From the NCBI GenBank assembly GCA_001598975.1, contig BBXU01001614.1, forward strand, positions 1-30,047: 30,047 nucleotides of DNA. Reading direction: 5' to 3'. Shown here in pieces: positions 1 to 14,295 of the stretch (position 1 is the first letter of the stretch; each line of letters opens with the position of its first letter). The notes under the pieces are model-generated. The model did not search any database, had not been told where the DNA came from, and saw only the letters and a list, made by a program, of their open reading frames with translations. The translations under genes and the position numbers were made by a program. Origin of the DNA: Parachlorella kessleri. Taxonomy: Eukaryota; Chlorophyta; Trebouxiophyceae; Chlorellales; Chlorellaceae.

Positions 1-747
1 TGCTAATAACTGCATCTAGCCTTATGATTTCACCCCTCACCCCCACTCTGTTTGCATCGCCTGCCACCAATATCATATCCAGGTGCATGGCAAACTAAGC
101 TTTTGCCACACCTTCCCTATACGCTCGGTGTGCTAGAGGTTGCACCTGCAGATCCAGCAACGGTGTTAGCTGTCCTGCCCACACTAACTGCTGGCTTGCC
201 GAACCCCCACTCTCAAGTCAGGACTCAGGTACTGAGCTTCCCCAAATCTCGGTTCAGATGGTTACAGAGGGGAACTGGGACCATAGTACGCCAGCTGGGG
301 GAGCAGTGCATTCTTGCACTCATGAGCAGCCTCCTAGGACCTCTGTTAAGCGTTTGGCGCCTTGTGACTAAGGCCAAGTCATCCTCTCTTCCCCTGGAAA
401 TAGGGACTTGTGTCTCACTTCGTCCAATTTCCTAACACAGCATTGCTCTGCTGAGAGATTTGGTGATAATCGGAAGAAGGTACCCCAGAGGCATCCTTCA
501 GGCATGAACCCGCACGGGGTTGGAATGATCCTGGCGCTCCTCTGCACACTGGTCAACGCGGAGAGCAGCAGCAGTTCGCCCCAACTAGTGGAGTAGTAAG
601 TGGAAGGTCTCCTGGCCCACCACCTCTTAAGTTTCACCTGGTGCACCCGGCCGTCCAACGTTGGGCATGAACTACTTGCACTAAACGTAAACCTGTTGAA
701 GAAGCTGTCCTGGGCGACACATGCTCAGAATTCAGTTTGCCCTGCAG
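1..747 (+). other. Left-edge region, possible upstream exons of the WW-domain gene
   Basis: No exon can be fixed with confidence here. Two stretches look possibly coding on the plus strand. One runs from about 146 to 228, after an acceptor-like CCTGCAG and ending at CAG/GTACTG. The other runs from about 487 to 595, contains a GWNDPG-like peptide in one frame and ends at a good GTAAGT donor at 596. Their phases do not join cleanly to the first firm exon at 748, so they are left out of the model. The gene probably begins here or beyond the left edge. Confidence 0.3.
11..67 (-). repeat. Dispersed short repeat, copy 1
   Basis: Read on the minus strand this stretch starts with GGTGGCAGG, then a purine-rich GCAAACAGAG block, a GGGGTGA block and a final GATGCAGT-like block. 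The same order of blocks recurs at about 2259, 17830, 18270, 20285, 21865, 22797, 25690, 25900 and 25999. It is non-coding here. It was found by eye, so the boundaries are approximate. Confidence 0.5.
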
Positions 748-1798
748 TTTCTTTTATAACGCTGCGACAGGCCACACGCAGTGGGAAGACCCTGGCGGTG
801 AGCATGGGCTTCCAGCGTGGCCACTGTTGCCCAGTTGTTAATTCGGGGATCGCTGTCAATCGTCAGCAACTCTGCCCTCGCTCACCTCTGACAAGCTTGG
901 GTTGCACTGCCGCAGATGTGCCCTACGCAGACGAGAATGGGAACCGCTACTGGTTGAACGACAAGCGGGAGTGGGTCACCCATGACACAAATGTAGGTCA
1001 CACAGTGCAGCCCTTTCTCCATGCCGTGAGCGAGAGCGCTGATCACTGACAACTACATGGGGACAATCTTCCTGTGTCACTACGCATCAACCGGCGGCTG
1101 AAGGGAGCAGTGCAGGCCCAAGGCCTGTGGCTGTGCTGCATGCATTGCAGGCCTGGCGGTATCTATGGGTGGAGCGCTGGAGTGACGAGCACAAGCGGAG
1201 CTACTTCTACAACCAGCAAACCAAGCAGAGCACCTGGACAAGGCCACCTGACTTGGCTTGGCAACGGTAGGCCCCGTTTTGGGTGGCCTACTGGTAGTGT
1301 GTCCTGCTCATCAGCAACGGCTGCCGCTTCTTAGCTGTCCTGTTGGGGTGGCAAGTTGCAGCTTGTGTCAGTGGAGCATGGCCGGTGGCTTTGATAGTAG
1401 TCATCAAGAGGTGGGTGTGCAGTAGGGGTTAGTTACTTGACATGGGGATTCATTGTTTCACAGGCGACCATATCTCACTTTGCAGGGCTGATATTCCTCA
1501 AACATGCAAATCGCTTGCGGCCAGATGGGCTAGGGTGTGGGCTTGCCTGCCAGCTCAAGGGTTGTGCAAGGGTGCATGACAGAGTGATGAGCTTTAGCTG
1601 CGTGCGCTGCTCCACTGCAGGGTGCCAGTGACTGCTGCCAATGCCGCCGCCATGATGCCACAGCGGCCATCGAATGCAGGCAGTGTGAGAGAAGCTGTGA
1701 CACAGTCGCAACCGGCACAGGCAGCGTCCGGGGAAGCAGCACCCCAAACGACAACAGGGACGCTGCAAGACGCCCCACAGTCTGCAGCTGCGGCATGA
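748..1798 (+). CDS. WW-domain protein, 3' part (four exons)
   Basis: Predicted exons are 748-797, 916-992, 1151-1266 and 1621-1798, joined in consistent phases by GT-AG introns; the stop is TGA at 1796. The first exon encodes the second half of a WW domain (FFYNAATGHTQWEDP, with the final tryptophan and proline). The second encodes a WW-like piece with two tryptophans (ENGNRYWLNDKREWV). The third encodes a clear full WW domain (W, then YFYNQQ, then STWTRPP). The last exon is a low-complexity Ala/Gln/Thr-rich tail of about 58 residues. WW domains bind proline-rich ligands and are common in splicing and transcription adaptors. The exact family cannot be named because the N-terminal part is missing or unresolved. 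The start coordinate is only the first exon that can be supported; another acceptor near 735 is possible. Confidence 0.6.
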
Positions 1799-1929
1799 TA
1801 GACTTTTGGCATGGCTGCACCCAGGCTGGTGCCCCTGAGAGTGTGCCTGGCCGCTTCTTCCCCACGGCAACCCCTGGCTGTGGAAGTTGTAGGGGAGCTC
1901 TACCAAGCAAGGCTAGCTAGATATTGATT

Positions 1930-1959
1930 GCGCGTGATATGATGTATCATATCATGCGC
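1930..1959. repeat. Inverted repeat, 14-bp arms
   Basis: Arms 1930-1943 and 1946-1959 are complementary apart from one position and are separated by two bases. The arm is mostly alternating GAT/ATC (GATATGAT). It could form a hairpin in the 3' flank of the WW-domain gene. No function is claimed. Confidence 0.7.
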
Positions 1960-2258
1960 CATTGGTGAGTTTTCACTGCAGGTGTCATGTAGTGCAGCCC
2001 AGCATTGCAAATGGGCGATGCAGCTTCTGGTACTACCCAGTGGCTTCCCAGTGCAGCGTGTGGTCTTGATACGTGGCAAGATTGCCTGTTGGGGGTACGG
2101 TGCAAGAATAGCCAGGCTAGGAGGGGAGTGCATCGCCACTGTCAAGGGCCATCCTGCAGATGATCGGACCCTGCTAGCTGAACGTTAACGTTGAGATGCG
2201 CTGCACACTAGTGGCGAGCAAAGTTAGGCTTGTATCGCGGGCCCATAAGCTGTGTCAG

Positions 2259-2312
2259 GATGCGAACAGGGAGGAGGTAGGGGCGAACCGGACTGACAAT
2301 ACTGGATGCAAT
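2259..2312 (+). repeat. Dispersed short repeat, copy 2
   Basis: It contains GATGCGAACAGGGAG, then GGCGAACCGGACTGACA, then CTGGATGCAATG, in the same order as the other copies of this family. It lies in the non-coding space between the WW gene and GapA. Confidence 0.5.
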
Positions 2313-2504
2313 GTATTTGATGAAGGTGGCAGGCGGTACGATCAGAGACATACTTAGGTAGAGCTGAGGAATTGTTTTGGCAGAGTCAGTCACGGACGGC
2401 ATGGGCTGTTAATGAGAATAGTAATAATGTTTTAAGTGCTTCTTATATGTGCAATTCAGGAGTTGCTTCTGCCAGACAGTGTCGAAGGTAGATTGAATGA
2501 ATTG

Positions 2505-2509
2505 TTACA
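2505..2509 (-). terminator. Putative poly(A) signal TGTAA of GapA
   Basis: TGTAA on the minus strand, the usual poly(A) signal of chlorophyte nuclear genes, about 525 bases after the GapA stop. Assigned from position and motif only. Confidence 0.4.
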
Positions 2510-3032
2510 CTGCTGCAAATAAAATCCGTGCAAGACCCACAGGGTGTTGTTGTACACTGTGGAGTACAGACCCACACACCGCCCGGTAATGAAAGGTGAC
2601 GCAGAGGCCGAGCCCAAAAAATTTCACTGCAGAACCTCCACGCCAGGGCGGCTCTGCCAGACACGAACAGGCAAACTCCGTCAAGCACTGTCAACCGCCG
2701 GCGGCTAGCTGAAGAGGGAAGTGAGGGGAAATTCGAGAGGCATGGTTTTATCTTCTCCGTAAGACGCGGGGCCCAGGGTGCAACACAAAACACAGCGTGC
2801 ACAAAATACAACAAATCCATAGCTGCTAAGACAACGAAAATAGGAGGAACCAAGCTCCGCTGCCGCCAACACTGGCTAGGCAGGCGGGGGAGGGGTGGTG
2901 CCACACAAAGCTGCCAGGGCCTGCCCGCAACAAAGCAACAGACAGAGCCCCAGGCAAGCCTGTTTGGCACCGCCCCTGCTGCTGCTGCTGCATGCAGGGG
3001 GTTAGGCAGGCTGCGCTGTGCTATGCCTGCTT

Positions 3033-6349
<3,317 letters not shown>

Positions 6350-7521
6350 CTTTGCTGCGACGACCAGAGCAAAGGTAAAGGAAGGTGGTCAGGAATGCAA
6401 CCAAGTGAGCTAAGCAAGCACTGAGGATGCACTGCGACTGGGCACCACTATTTCACCAGGAGCCCTGAACGGATAATAAACCCTAGTCAAGGGTTCAGTG
6501 GTTGGTGCACCACAAGCAGTTTATCGACCCCTGCTGCAACATTTCGTTCATCGACATCCCTGTCTTGAATCCAGAGGTCAGGTAGTTCCCCTAGTGGGGT
6601 AGTGTGGAGTGCCGGACGTCCTGGTCTATCTTAGGCATGTGACCCCACGCCACGCCTCCTCCTTCCTAGCGAGCTGACACGGGTTGTTTGATGGCTAGTT
6701 GCAAGCTTGGTGAGGATCAGCTGCTTTTGGAAAAGAAACTTGTTGGCTCGGCACCGCTTTTGGCTCCCTGTGTACTGCGGCCTGGCACCAACCTGACTAG
6801 ACTTGCCTCTACATATGCACTGTTAGTTCCACTGCTCGTGCAGCACAAACACATACCCGTTTCGGCACAGAGCGCTAGCGGAACAATGCTGTGCCCCATC
6901 TCTGAATATCTAGCCTCACTGCAGTGTGCACCCGCCCAAACGAAGCCTAGCTATGCAGCCACACCACGAGTGCAGCTGGGAAGTGTCAAGGGCTTGATAT
7001 GCCAGCAGGGTTCTGGTGCACAGGTTGGCAGCACTGGGTGAAAGTAGCCACCCAGCAAGCCCATGTCAAGCTTGTTGTACATTACATCAAGATACTGGAT
7101 GTTACTCCCTTATTCTGCCAGCCTCCGTACGGCCTTTAAGAACTTGATACCTACACGGCAAATCATGGCATGCACCTCGATCCCTGCTGCCTACTGCTAC
7201 CCACACACAACTTTGCTGCAAAATTAGGCCGTCCATAAGACGGCCTCTATGTTAGCCCTGCCACTAGCCCTGCTCCAGTGCACTCAATCTCTAGCTATGC
7301 CCGCAAAGGGTTACACTGCATCTCCTGTAAGACGTTAGCTCATCCATTGCAAGGGCGGAGTGTTCCCTCGCAAGAGCTGCTCCCCCAACTCCGCCGCCGC
7401 TTCGCTGCCTGCAGCCAGCAACACAGCCATACAGCCGTCAGCCACTCGTGCCAAGCCACCCTGCGCTTATGGCCAAAGCCGTCAAACAGACTGCCATGCT
7501 GCACCGCCGCAGATACTTGCG
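6350..7521. other. Intergenic region: GapA promoter side and kinase 3' flank
   Basis: Upstream of GapA and downstream of the glutamate kinase gene, both on the minus strand. TGTAA on the minus strand at 7311-7315 fits as the kinase poly(A) signal. An open frame at 6688-7041 (plus) has no recognisable domain and no splice support, so it is not called. No RNA gene or repeat was recognised. Confidence 0.5.
7311..7315 (-). terminator. Putative poly(A) signal TGTAA of glutamate 5-kinase
   Basis: TGTAA on the minus strand about 207 bases past the proposed stop of the kinase gene. It fits the terminal exon ending at 7522, but it does not prove that no further intron exists. Confidence 0.4.
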
Positions 7522-10500
7522 CTAGCCTTGGGCAGAAGCTTCTACGGCACCTTCCTCCTGCCAAAGCCCTCGACGCAGGGGTGTGGCACTCGCCAATGAA
7601 GTCACCGGGCCAAAGGACTGTGCTTCCTGGTCTTCAGAATTTACCTCACCCTGCCCTATCACTAACAGACCCCGCCCACCTGCCGACCCTGGCGCTGCCC
7701 CCTCGCCGTCCGCCCCCTCCACCATCAGGCAGATGTTGGCCCGGTGTATGACCTCCTCCTGGCCGAGATAGCCCAAGCTTTCCTGGAACTGCTGTGAGGA
7801 CATGCCCTGCAGGAAAACATCATGGCATAATGACATGCTGAGGTGGTATGATGGCATGCTAAGAATGGCATGGGGAGCATTGAAGACCTTGACAAGCCTT
7901 GTGCAGGTTTTGGCGGCCACCTTGATGCAACAGCAGCCACTCGCATCGATGCGTTGTTTCATGTGTTGCGAACGTGTGCATGTATCAATAGCAGACCCAT
8001 TCGTTCTCTAGTTCCTCCGTCAGTATCAGGATCCTGGCTACTGCACGAACCTTGACTTTGTCCACCTCGTCGTGCTGATAGTTGATCAGCCCCCGCCCAA
8101 ACTCGAGCCCGTTGGCATCACACAGCCTGACAGCATCCTGAGCATGGAAGTCGCCCATCACCTGGGGGACACACATGTGCGAGTCGAGGGTGAGTCATCA
8201 GCCATACAGAGTTCACTGCTTGGAACTCTTGGCTGCTACTAATGTACCCCTCAAGTGCAGACATGGTCAGTGGTGGTACGCTGTGAGAATGAAGTACTAG
8301 ACTCCTCAGGAGCAGACAGTAAGTGTTGAACGCCATATCAGCACACTACCAGGAGCTGAGCCTTGGCCACCCCTCCTGCATACTTTCACGTACACATCAA
8401 GGCCCAACCCCTCCCCTTGACCTCCTCAGAACAGTATGCCTGTCCCAGTAGCGGTCCCTTCCTCCCCAAAACCACTCCCAACGCATCAACCCCTGCCCAT
8501 GTCTGACTTTGGGTGCGGATCCCCACCTGCTCCACGCCACACCACAGCCCACTGACCAACAACTGGCCTTGTCTCACCTTGACAATGCCTGCCGAGAACA
8601 GGGATGCATGTCGATCCTTGACTGCCCGCACGGCCCCAGTGTCGAGCCATAGTTCCCCCTTGACTGGCACACTGAGAATCCAGCGCTTGCGCCCTCTGCA
8701 TGGTGACAAGCAGGGCTTTTGTATCGCTGCGCATTGTATTACGGTGGGGCTTGTCAGGTGGCAGATGGAAGGCAGTATATTCCCCAGACGCCGTCATGGC
8801 AGTGGCACATGCTGCCAGCGTTACCACACTAGCCCTGCTGTTGCGCAGCCCGGGTGGAAGCACTCTGCACAGGCAGGCACCCCAAGCCCCCAAGGCCCAC
8901 AAATGTGTTGGTGCTGCACTCCAATGTGAGCATGCAGGGAGTGCCAGAGCACAAGGCGGCCCCCACCGTAATGGTGTTGATATGGGGTGGAACACCGTGC
9001 CCGCCTGCTCTCCGGCCAGGGTCCGCAGGATGTTGCGGGGGTTGTTTGCGTTGCAGATGGCCATGCGGCAGCCCGCTGCGGTGGCTATCCGTGCCGCGGT
9101 GAGCTTGGTGGACATGCCGCCAGTGCCCCACTGTGTGCCAGATGTGCTGGTGTCTACCTGTGACCATGCATGACGATGATCAGACAAAGCAGAATGACTG
9201 GTTGGGGTGAGTGAAGGCTCAGTCAGTGGTGCTAAGTGAGTTTGCTAGCCAGGTCAGTGGGTGAGTCCATCAGGGTGACGAGACCTTGCTGGCATCTACC
9301 TCTGACCCAAGCCAGACAGGCATGACAATGCTTGAGAGCCTCCCAGCTTTTCAAACACCGCAGTACTGCACTGTCAAACTGGTAAGCAGTTATAGGTGGC
9401 TTATTTCTTTCTTTTCTTTCAGGGTCCTGTCTAAATCGATGGTCGCCGTGTGCTCCCCTGCTCCCTGTCCTCATGCAGGCACCTCCGCAAGCCAGCCCTC
9501 ACCTGAAGCTTAGTCAGGTCGTGGACCTGGTAAATGGGGGTGGCGTTGGGGTCAACGTTAGGGTTGGCTGTGTACAGGCAGTCCACATCCGTCAGCAAGA
9601 ACAACCAGTCTGCCTGGACTAGGGTGGCTACCTGGACAGCGGTAGCAGGCAGGCATGGGCCACACCTAATGGTGTGAATCATGCTTCACACCTAGACGAA
9701 TTGTGTAAATCGTGCTTTGCACCAAACGGAGAAAAGCTACAGCGCATTCCTGTGGGGGAAGTCTGAGGGAAGTGGCTGCTGTCTGGCAACTGTGGCTGGC
9801 AGTGCGGCGAGGCAAGCTGACATATGCTGTTGTCTGATGATATGGCTGCAGACCACAACTTAGCGAGAACTAACCATGGCGTGGCAGCGTGGGTCAGAAA
9901 ACGCTCTCCCGCGTTCACCATACTGTGAACCCTATGGCTGCTTGGCTCATGCTGACCGCCCACACAAACGAGTTTCCCCCTGTGAGGTGTGAAACCACCC
10001 CTCACAGCAGAATGCCGACACACTCACCCAGCCCAGCTGAGCAAGCCATAGCTCCATCCTACAAATTGCACACAGCAGCAAGGCCGGCGCCCACCCACCT
10101 TACCTGAGCCGATAGGGTGTCATTGTCCCCAAACCGGAGCTGCTCCACGGCTACAGTGTCATTCTCATTCACAACGGGGATGGCACCTGGACAGGGGGCA
10201 GCACCACTGGCTTCAAGACTGATATCATGGGGAGCGACATGCTTGGGACAGTGGGCAAGGAGGCTGATCCACACTTTTCAACATGTGTACTGACCACCAT
10301 CACTCACTATCACTGACCTGCTGCCTCTGTGTGGACTCGCTGTCGCCCCACCCGCTACAGCTGACAATCCCTCACCCCATCCACCCACCAACCCACCATA
10401 TCTAAGCAGCTCCTCAAAAGTGTTGCGGGCGTTGATGTACTGTGACCGGTTGGCCAGGTTGTCAAGCGTCAGCAACACCTGGGCAGAGTTCTACAGAGAG

Positions 10501-11543
10501 CGACAGCACGCGAGCACATTGTGGGTGGCTGGCAGGCTGCTCGTGCAATAGCATCACTGCAACGCAGTGCAGCAGTGGGCCATTGAGAAGGCCAGACCCT
10601 ACCCAGTGCAGGCGGCTGTTGCAAGGCTGGAGAGTAGAGTTCCCTCAGCAGCTGCAACGGGCTGGAGAGGCTGACCGGTACCACCAGCTTCATGCCCTGG
10701 GCTCCATCATTTTCTGGGCCTGACGAGGGTGCCCACAGCAAGCCCGCCAGGGAACCCACTGCTGCCCAGCTGAACAGCCCCCGCATGGACCCGCCATATC
10801 GACGGAAAAGGCCTTGGGAGGCTGGCTCCCCTGCCCCAACGCACCAGGCCTAGAGCCGAGAAGAAGTCGTCGTAGTAGCGCATGAGGTGCTGCTGCCCCA
10901 CCGCTGCCAGCGCTTGCTTCTGGGCTAGCCCGGAGGGCCGCACGGCCAGGCCCAGCCGCTGGCAGCCCACGCCCACTGCCCCACTGGAGACTATGATGAC
11001 ATTCAGGCCTGCGGGGTCAGGCGGCGGGAGAAGAGAGGCAGTCAAGGGAGGCGGTCTCGGCTCAAATCAGAGCTCAGGGTTGAGCCTATGAGCTGCCGCC
11101 ATTGGCACCTTACACGACGTACGGTCTGGGAGCGACTGGCTGTGTGAGGCTAGTGTGGAGCCAAGGCTGCTGCACCACATCAGGCTCTCTAAACAAAGCC
11201 AACTAGACCGAGCTCGTAGGGGTAAGCCACCTTGATTTCCAGACAGCTTGATTTCCAGACAGTCGTGCAGTAGTATTAGTCCAACTATTACACCATTTCC
11301 AAATACTATAATGCCACAAGGCCAGCAGCCGTGTCCTACCCTAGAGCTGCAGCACCACCCAGGGCGCATGCAGCACTAACCTTGGTCCTTGAGCTCACGA
11401 ACGGTTTCACAGATGCCTGCCAAACTAGAAAGGTTTAGAGTGTGTTTCTCGTCACGTAGAAGGCTGGACGTGCCGACCTTGATCACCACTGTCTGCTGGC
11501 CTCTTGGAGATAGCCGCGGTTGGCTGTCAGTTCTGCGGTACAT
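7522..11543 (-). CDS. proB: Glutamate 5-kinase (gamma-glutamyl kinase) with PUA domain
   Basis: Nine exons in transcription order: 11381-11543, 10845-11008, 10397-10490, 10104-10186, 9503-9631, 8967-9157, 8578-8695, 8051-8161, 7522-7806; 445 aa, all junction phases agree. It phosphorylates glutamate, the first committed step of proline synthesis. The amino-acid-kinase domain spans about residues 17-275: [10 protein letters not shown] (Lys22), [20 protein letters not shown] (143-152), LLTDVDCLY (180-188) and GTGGMSTKL (222-230). A PUA domain follows ([13 protein letters not shown], then [17 protein letters not shown]), ending with [15 protein letters not shown] as in bacterial ProB. An in-frame TAG precedes the ATG at 11543, and there is no obvious transit peptide, so it is probably cytosolic. 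No gamma-glutamyl phosphate reductase is fused, unlike plant P5CS. The last ~65 residues are low-complexity and may be a real extension or an unrecognised intron. Confidence 0.93.
11231..11262. repeat. Tandem direct repeat, 2 x 16 bp
   Basis: CTTGATTTCCAGACAG occurs twice head to tail, inside intron 1 of the glutamate kinase gene (11009-11380). It is a small local duplication with no evident function. Confidence 0.85.
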
Positions 11544-12533
11544 GCTGTGCTAGGTAAGAGGACTGATCGACTGATAGATAGGGACAGCTGCATTGGATTC
11601 ATTGCGTCAGGGACAACATATCTCCATCCCAAGGCAACGTCAACCCTGACTGCAGGGTTAGTATAACGGAACAGTGGGAGGGGGGGGAGGGGGGGGGTAG
11701 GGGTAGTTGCATACGAGGTAGCAGGGTCTACGGTAACACGCCAAGCTTTTCAAAGTCTCAATCCAAAGAGACTCACAACTACAGCTAATACATCCCAAGA
11801 ATGTGCAGGGCTATCCGTGTTGATGGCGGCAGCACAAGAAGGAGGAGGAGGGGAGTTTGGTAACAAGGGAAGGGAAGCCACGCAGACAGATGCTATGCAG
11901 GTACTGTTATCTGCAAATCAGCCAACCTGGCGGCGTGTAAGGGATGCTCTGGGGGTCACAGGGTCCCCGTAAGCCAGTTCCAGTGAGGTGGCAGGAAGTG
12001 TCAACAGGAAAGGCAGCTGTGGACATTCAGTGAGAGTTCTGTGGTGCGTGGCTACCTAGAGCGGCGATGATATTGGTAAAGAAGTAGGGGCTGAGCACAA
12101 GAAGTGATGCCCACATTGTTGATGGCAGCAGGCCGTGCGAGCAAGGGAAAGGTGCGGTGGAAGTGTACGAGCATAATCTTGCTGCCGGCAGGCTGCGGCG
12201 CCTTAAGGTGCACAGCACCTCAACCTGGTCCACTACCCGTGAACTTTGTGCTTGAGCTATGACCCCGTCCACCAGTCCAACTGCAAGTAATGTGTTGACA
12301 CAAACACATTCCGGAGCCACAAATATGAGCATGCAGCGGAGGCCTGGCTGCACTGCTGGGAGGCCTACGAGCGCTGGGGAACTGAATCAGAGCGTACCAA
12401 ACTCCATACTGAAAATCGGGGAGTGCTCTCCTAGTTTAGGCAAGTTCATGCGAAAATCTCCTAGTGTGGGAAAAGATTCTCAGAGAAGTCTCACAGAAGT
12501 CCAGCGCCCCTTTCATAACACCAATAGGTTGCC
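11544..12533. other. Intergenic region between glutamate kinase and L18, with G-rich tract
   Basis: About 1 kb between two minus-strand genes, so it holds the 3' flank of L18 and the promoter side of the kinase. A G-rich tract lies at 11676-11703. The open frames here (for example 12259-12594 plus and 12027-12353 minus) show no recognisable domain. No TGTAA was found on the minus strand for L18. Confidence 0.5.
11676..11703 (+). other. G-rich tract, candidate G-quadruplex
   Basis: Four G runs of 3, 8, 9 and 4 bases are separated by A, A and TA. This meets the usual G-quadruplex pattern with one- and two-base loops. It sits about 130 bases upstream of the kinase start codon, on the strand opposite to its transcript. 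Confidence 0.6.
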
Positions 12534-13712
12534 TCAGAAGTCCAGCCCTCCCTCGCGTGCTGCTTCTGCCAGAGCCTGCACCCGACCGTGGTAGCGGTAC
12601 CCGCCACGGTCAAAACACACCTGCGGCAGGGAAGGAAAGCGCTATCAGCACAAGAACGTACGAAATCACGAGGTGATCTGCCCATGCGGTGTTGCGCCTC
12701 TGCCAGGCAAAGCAGTCACAGGGCCTTTGAGCAACAGCCCCCACTGCAACACTTATGCCAAACTGAGTGGCGAGACGTGCAAGCCAGCAAGCAGGGCCAC
12801 CCCATGTACCCGCCTGCCAACCAGTCAGTGGCATGGCCTATTTTAGCAAGATAGGCAAAAAAATATCTATCACAGCAACAAACACACGCACACACAAAGC
12901 TTTAAGGCACACGCTGCAGCCTCCCACGACCTGACGCACCCGCTCAATGTTCCGCTCCTTGCAGATCTCCGCAATCTTCTGCCCCACAAGCTTGGCTGCC
13001 TCCACGTTGCATGCTGCGCTGCCGTTAAGCTTCTCCCGGATCTCAGGGGTGAGTGTGGAAGCTGCTGCCAGCGTGCTCCCTACCGTGTCGTCAATCACCT
13101 GCACAGCCAGGCAGTGGCATGTTAGCCGCCGCCCATACCCACACCAGGTACTCAGCCGACAATCATCAGAAAATGTGTTAGTAGCTGCATCCGGAATGCA
13201 AAAGCACAGTCTAGCAATGGCGCGTCAGCGACCACGCCACCCAGCTTGCCTGTGCATAGATGTGGGTGTTCGACCGGAACACAGCCAACCGCGGCCGCTC
13301 CTCAGTGCCCTCAACCTGTAGGCAAAGTTTAAAAAGGAAACTGTAAGCAAGCTGTGCAGGAAGTTACATACGACCCACCGACAACTACAGCTAGGCAAGA
13401 GCCAGCCAGCCAGGGTCCACACACCTTGCCCCTGATACGCCGATGCCTCTGGTCCCGGTGCTCCCTGCGTGTGAGGACTTTAGCCTCAACTGTCAACTGC
13501 CGGACGCCTGCAACCAGTTAAACAATCCTCCTCTTAAGGCGGGTCCACAAGGTGGCTGGCTAAAGTTGAGCAGCGCTGCACGCCTAGTGAACCGCTCCAG
13601 TATACATACCGCTGCGAATAAGGGGGGCTGCGGGCTGCACTGGAGTGGCGGTGACCTTTTTCTGTGCTGACAACCCCGTGAAGGGAGTAAACCTCATGAC
13701 GGTCGTCTGCAT
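12534..13712 (-). CDS. PRPL18: Plastid ribosomal protein L18 (bacterial-type uL18)
   Basis: Five exons in transcription order: 13610-13712, 13425-13507, 13250-13315, 12940-13098, 12534-12620; 165 aa, phases agree. It is a component of the 50S subunit that binds 5S rRNA in the central protuberance. The first 34 codons form a Met/Thr/Ala/Pro-rich presequence with few acidic residues. The L18 domain follows: [64 protein letters not shown] and [20 protein letters not shown], ending in GGLDF. A bacterial-type L18 encoded in the nucleus with a presequence implies an organelle ribosome; plastid is more likely than mitochondrion, by inference. The third intron (13099-13249) is the usual GT-AG type on its upstream side only in part: the exon 13250-13315 is followed by a GC donor (CACAG/GCAAGC), making it a GC-AG intron. 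Confidence 0.94.
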
Positions 13713-14295
13713 AATACCACTGAATCCTTTTACACCCAACTGTAGGCTAGCCTAGTCTCCCGGCTTGGCTGCGCACAGCCGTGGCATCCTATCATCCTAG
13801 GCAAGCGTGGCGGGATCCAGTACCGTCACTGTACCGCACGACTGTCTGGTGCACTCTAAACCGCTGATCCGCGCTGGAAGTCAATGCGTAGGGGCCGATG
13901 CCTAATTTGATGGCGCTGCTCTCTCTCGACTGCAAGTCGCATTACCTGTCACATGTCAACCATGTCTTCAACCCGGGAAGCGTCATTCACGCCTTGAGTG
14001 TAGTAGGGCTTCGCCCTTGTTTAGTCCCTTTGCATTGTCTACGGCTGGGAGCGCGAAAACACCCACTGATCTGCCTGACGGTAACTCTTGGGATACCGGT
14101 AGTACATGCTGGGCTTAGATAAGGGAGCCTGAACCCTATAAGCACGACTGGATGCTCGTACTGTCTACAACCGAGTTACACTAACAGTGTTAGGGAGAGT
14201 ACAACCTAGCCTGGCTGCTAACAGTGTTGCCTGCAGGCTGCTCGGTTTTGCGGTGTGCTGGTTGTGGTTCTGAGCACAACAACAGGCAGCTGTTG
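13713..14295. other. Region upstream of L18, before the F-box-like array
   Basis: Divergent space between the L18 start (minus) and the decayed F-box-like copy (plus). An open frame at 13898-14122 has no recognisable domain. Exons 1 and 2 of the F-box-like family could not be found here. Confidence 0.4.

Larger units (their letters stand above)
1799..3032. other. Intergenic region between WW gene and GapA, with hairpin and poly(A) signal
   Basis: This is the convergent space between the plus-strand WW gene and minus-strand GapA. It holds a near-perfect inverted repeat at 1930-1959 (14-bp arms, 2-base loop, one mismatch) about 130 bp past the WW gene stop. A copy of the dispersed repeat lies at 2259-2312. 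TGTAA on the minus strand at 2505-2509 is a plausible GapA poly(A) signal, giving a 3' UTR of roughly 500 bases. No convincing coding region was seen. Confidence 0.5.

Noticed and set aside
6688..7041. Plus-strand open frame of 117 codons between GapA and the kinase
   Set aside because: No recognisable motif and no conserved feature; not enough to call a gene.
8486..9187. Minus-strand open frame of 233 codons taken as a single exon
   Set aside because: It contains the real kinase exon 8967-9157 but then reads through the intron and continues in the wrong frame; the spliced model restores the family motifs.
7522..11543. Bifunctional P5CS instead of a stand-alone kinase
   Set aside because: No gamma-glutamyl phosphate reductase motifs follow the kinase; the gene ends with a PUA domain instead.
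12027..12594. Overlapping open frames between kinase and L18
   Set aside because: No domain, no splice support, and low-complexity Ser/Thr/Pro composition; could be chance.
13898..14122. Plus-strand open frame of 74 codons upstream of L18
   Set aside because: No recognisable motif and no link to the F-box-like family.
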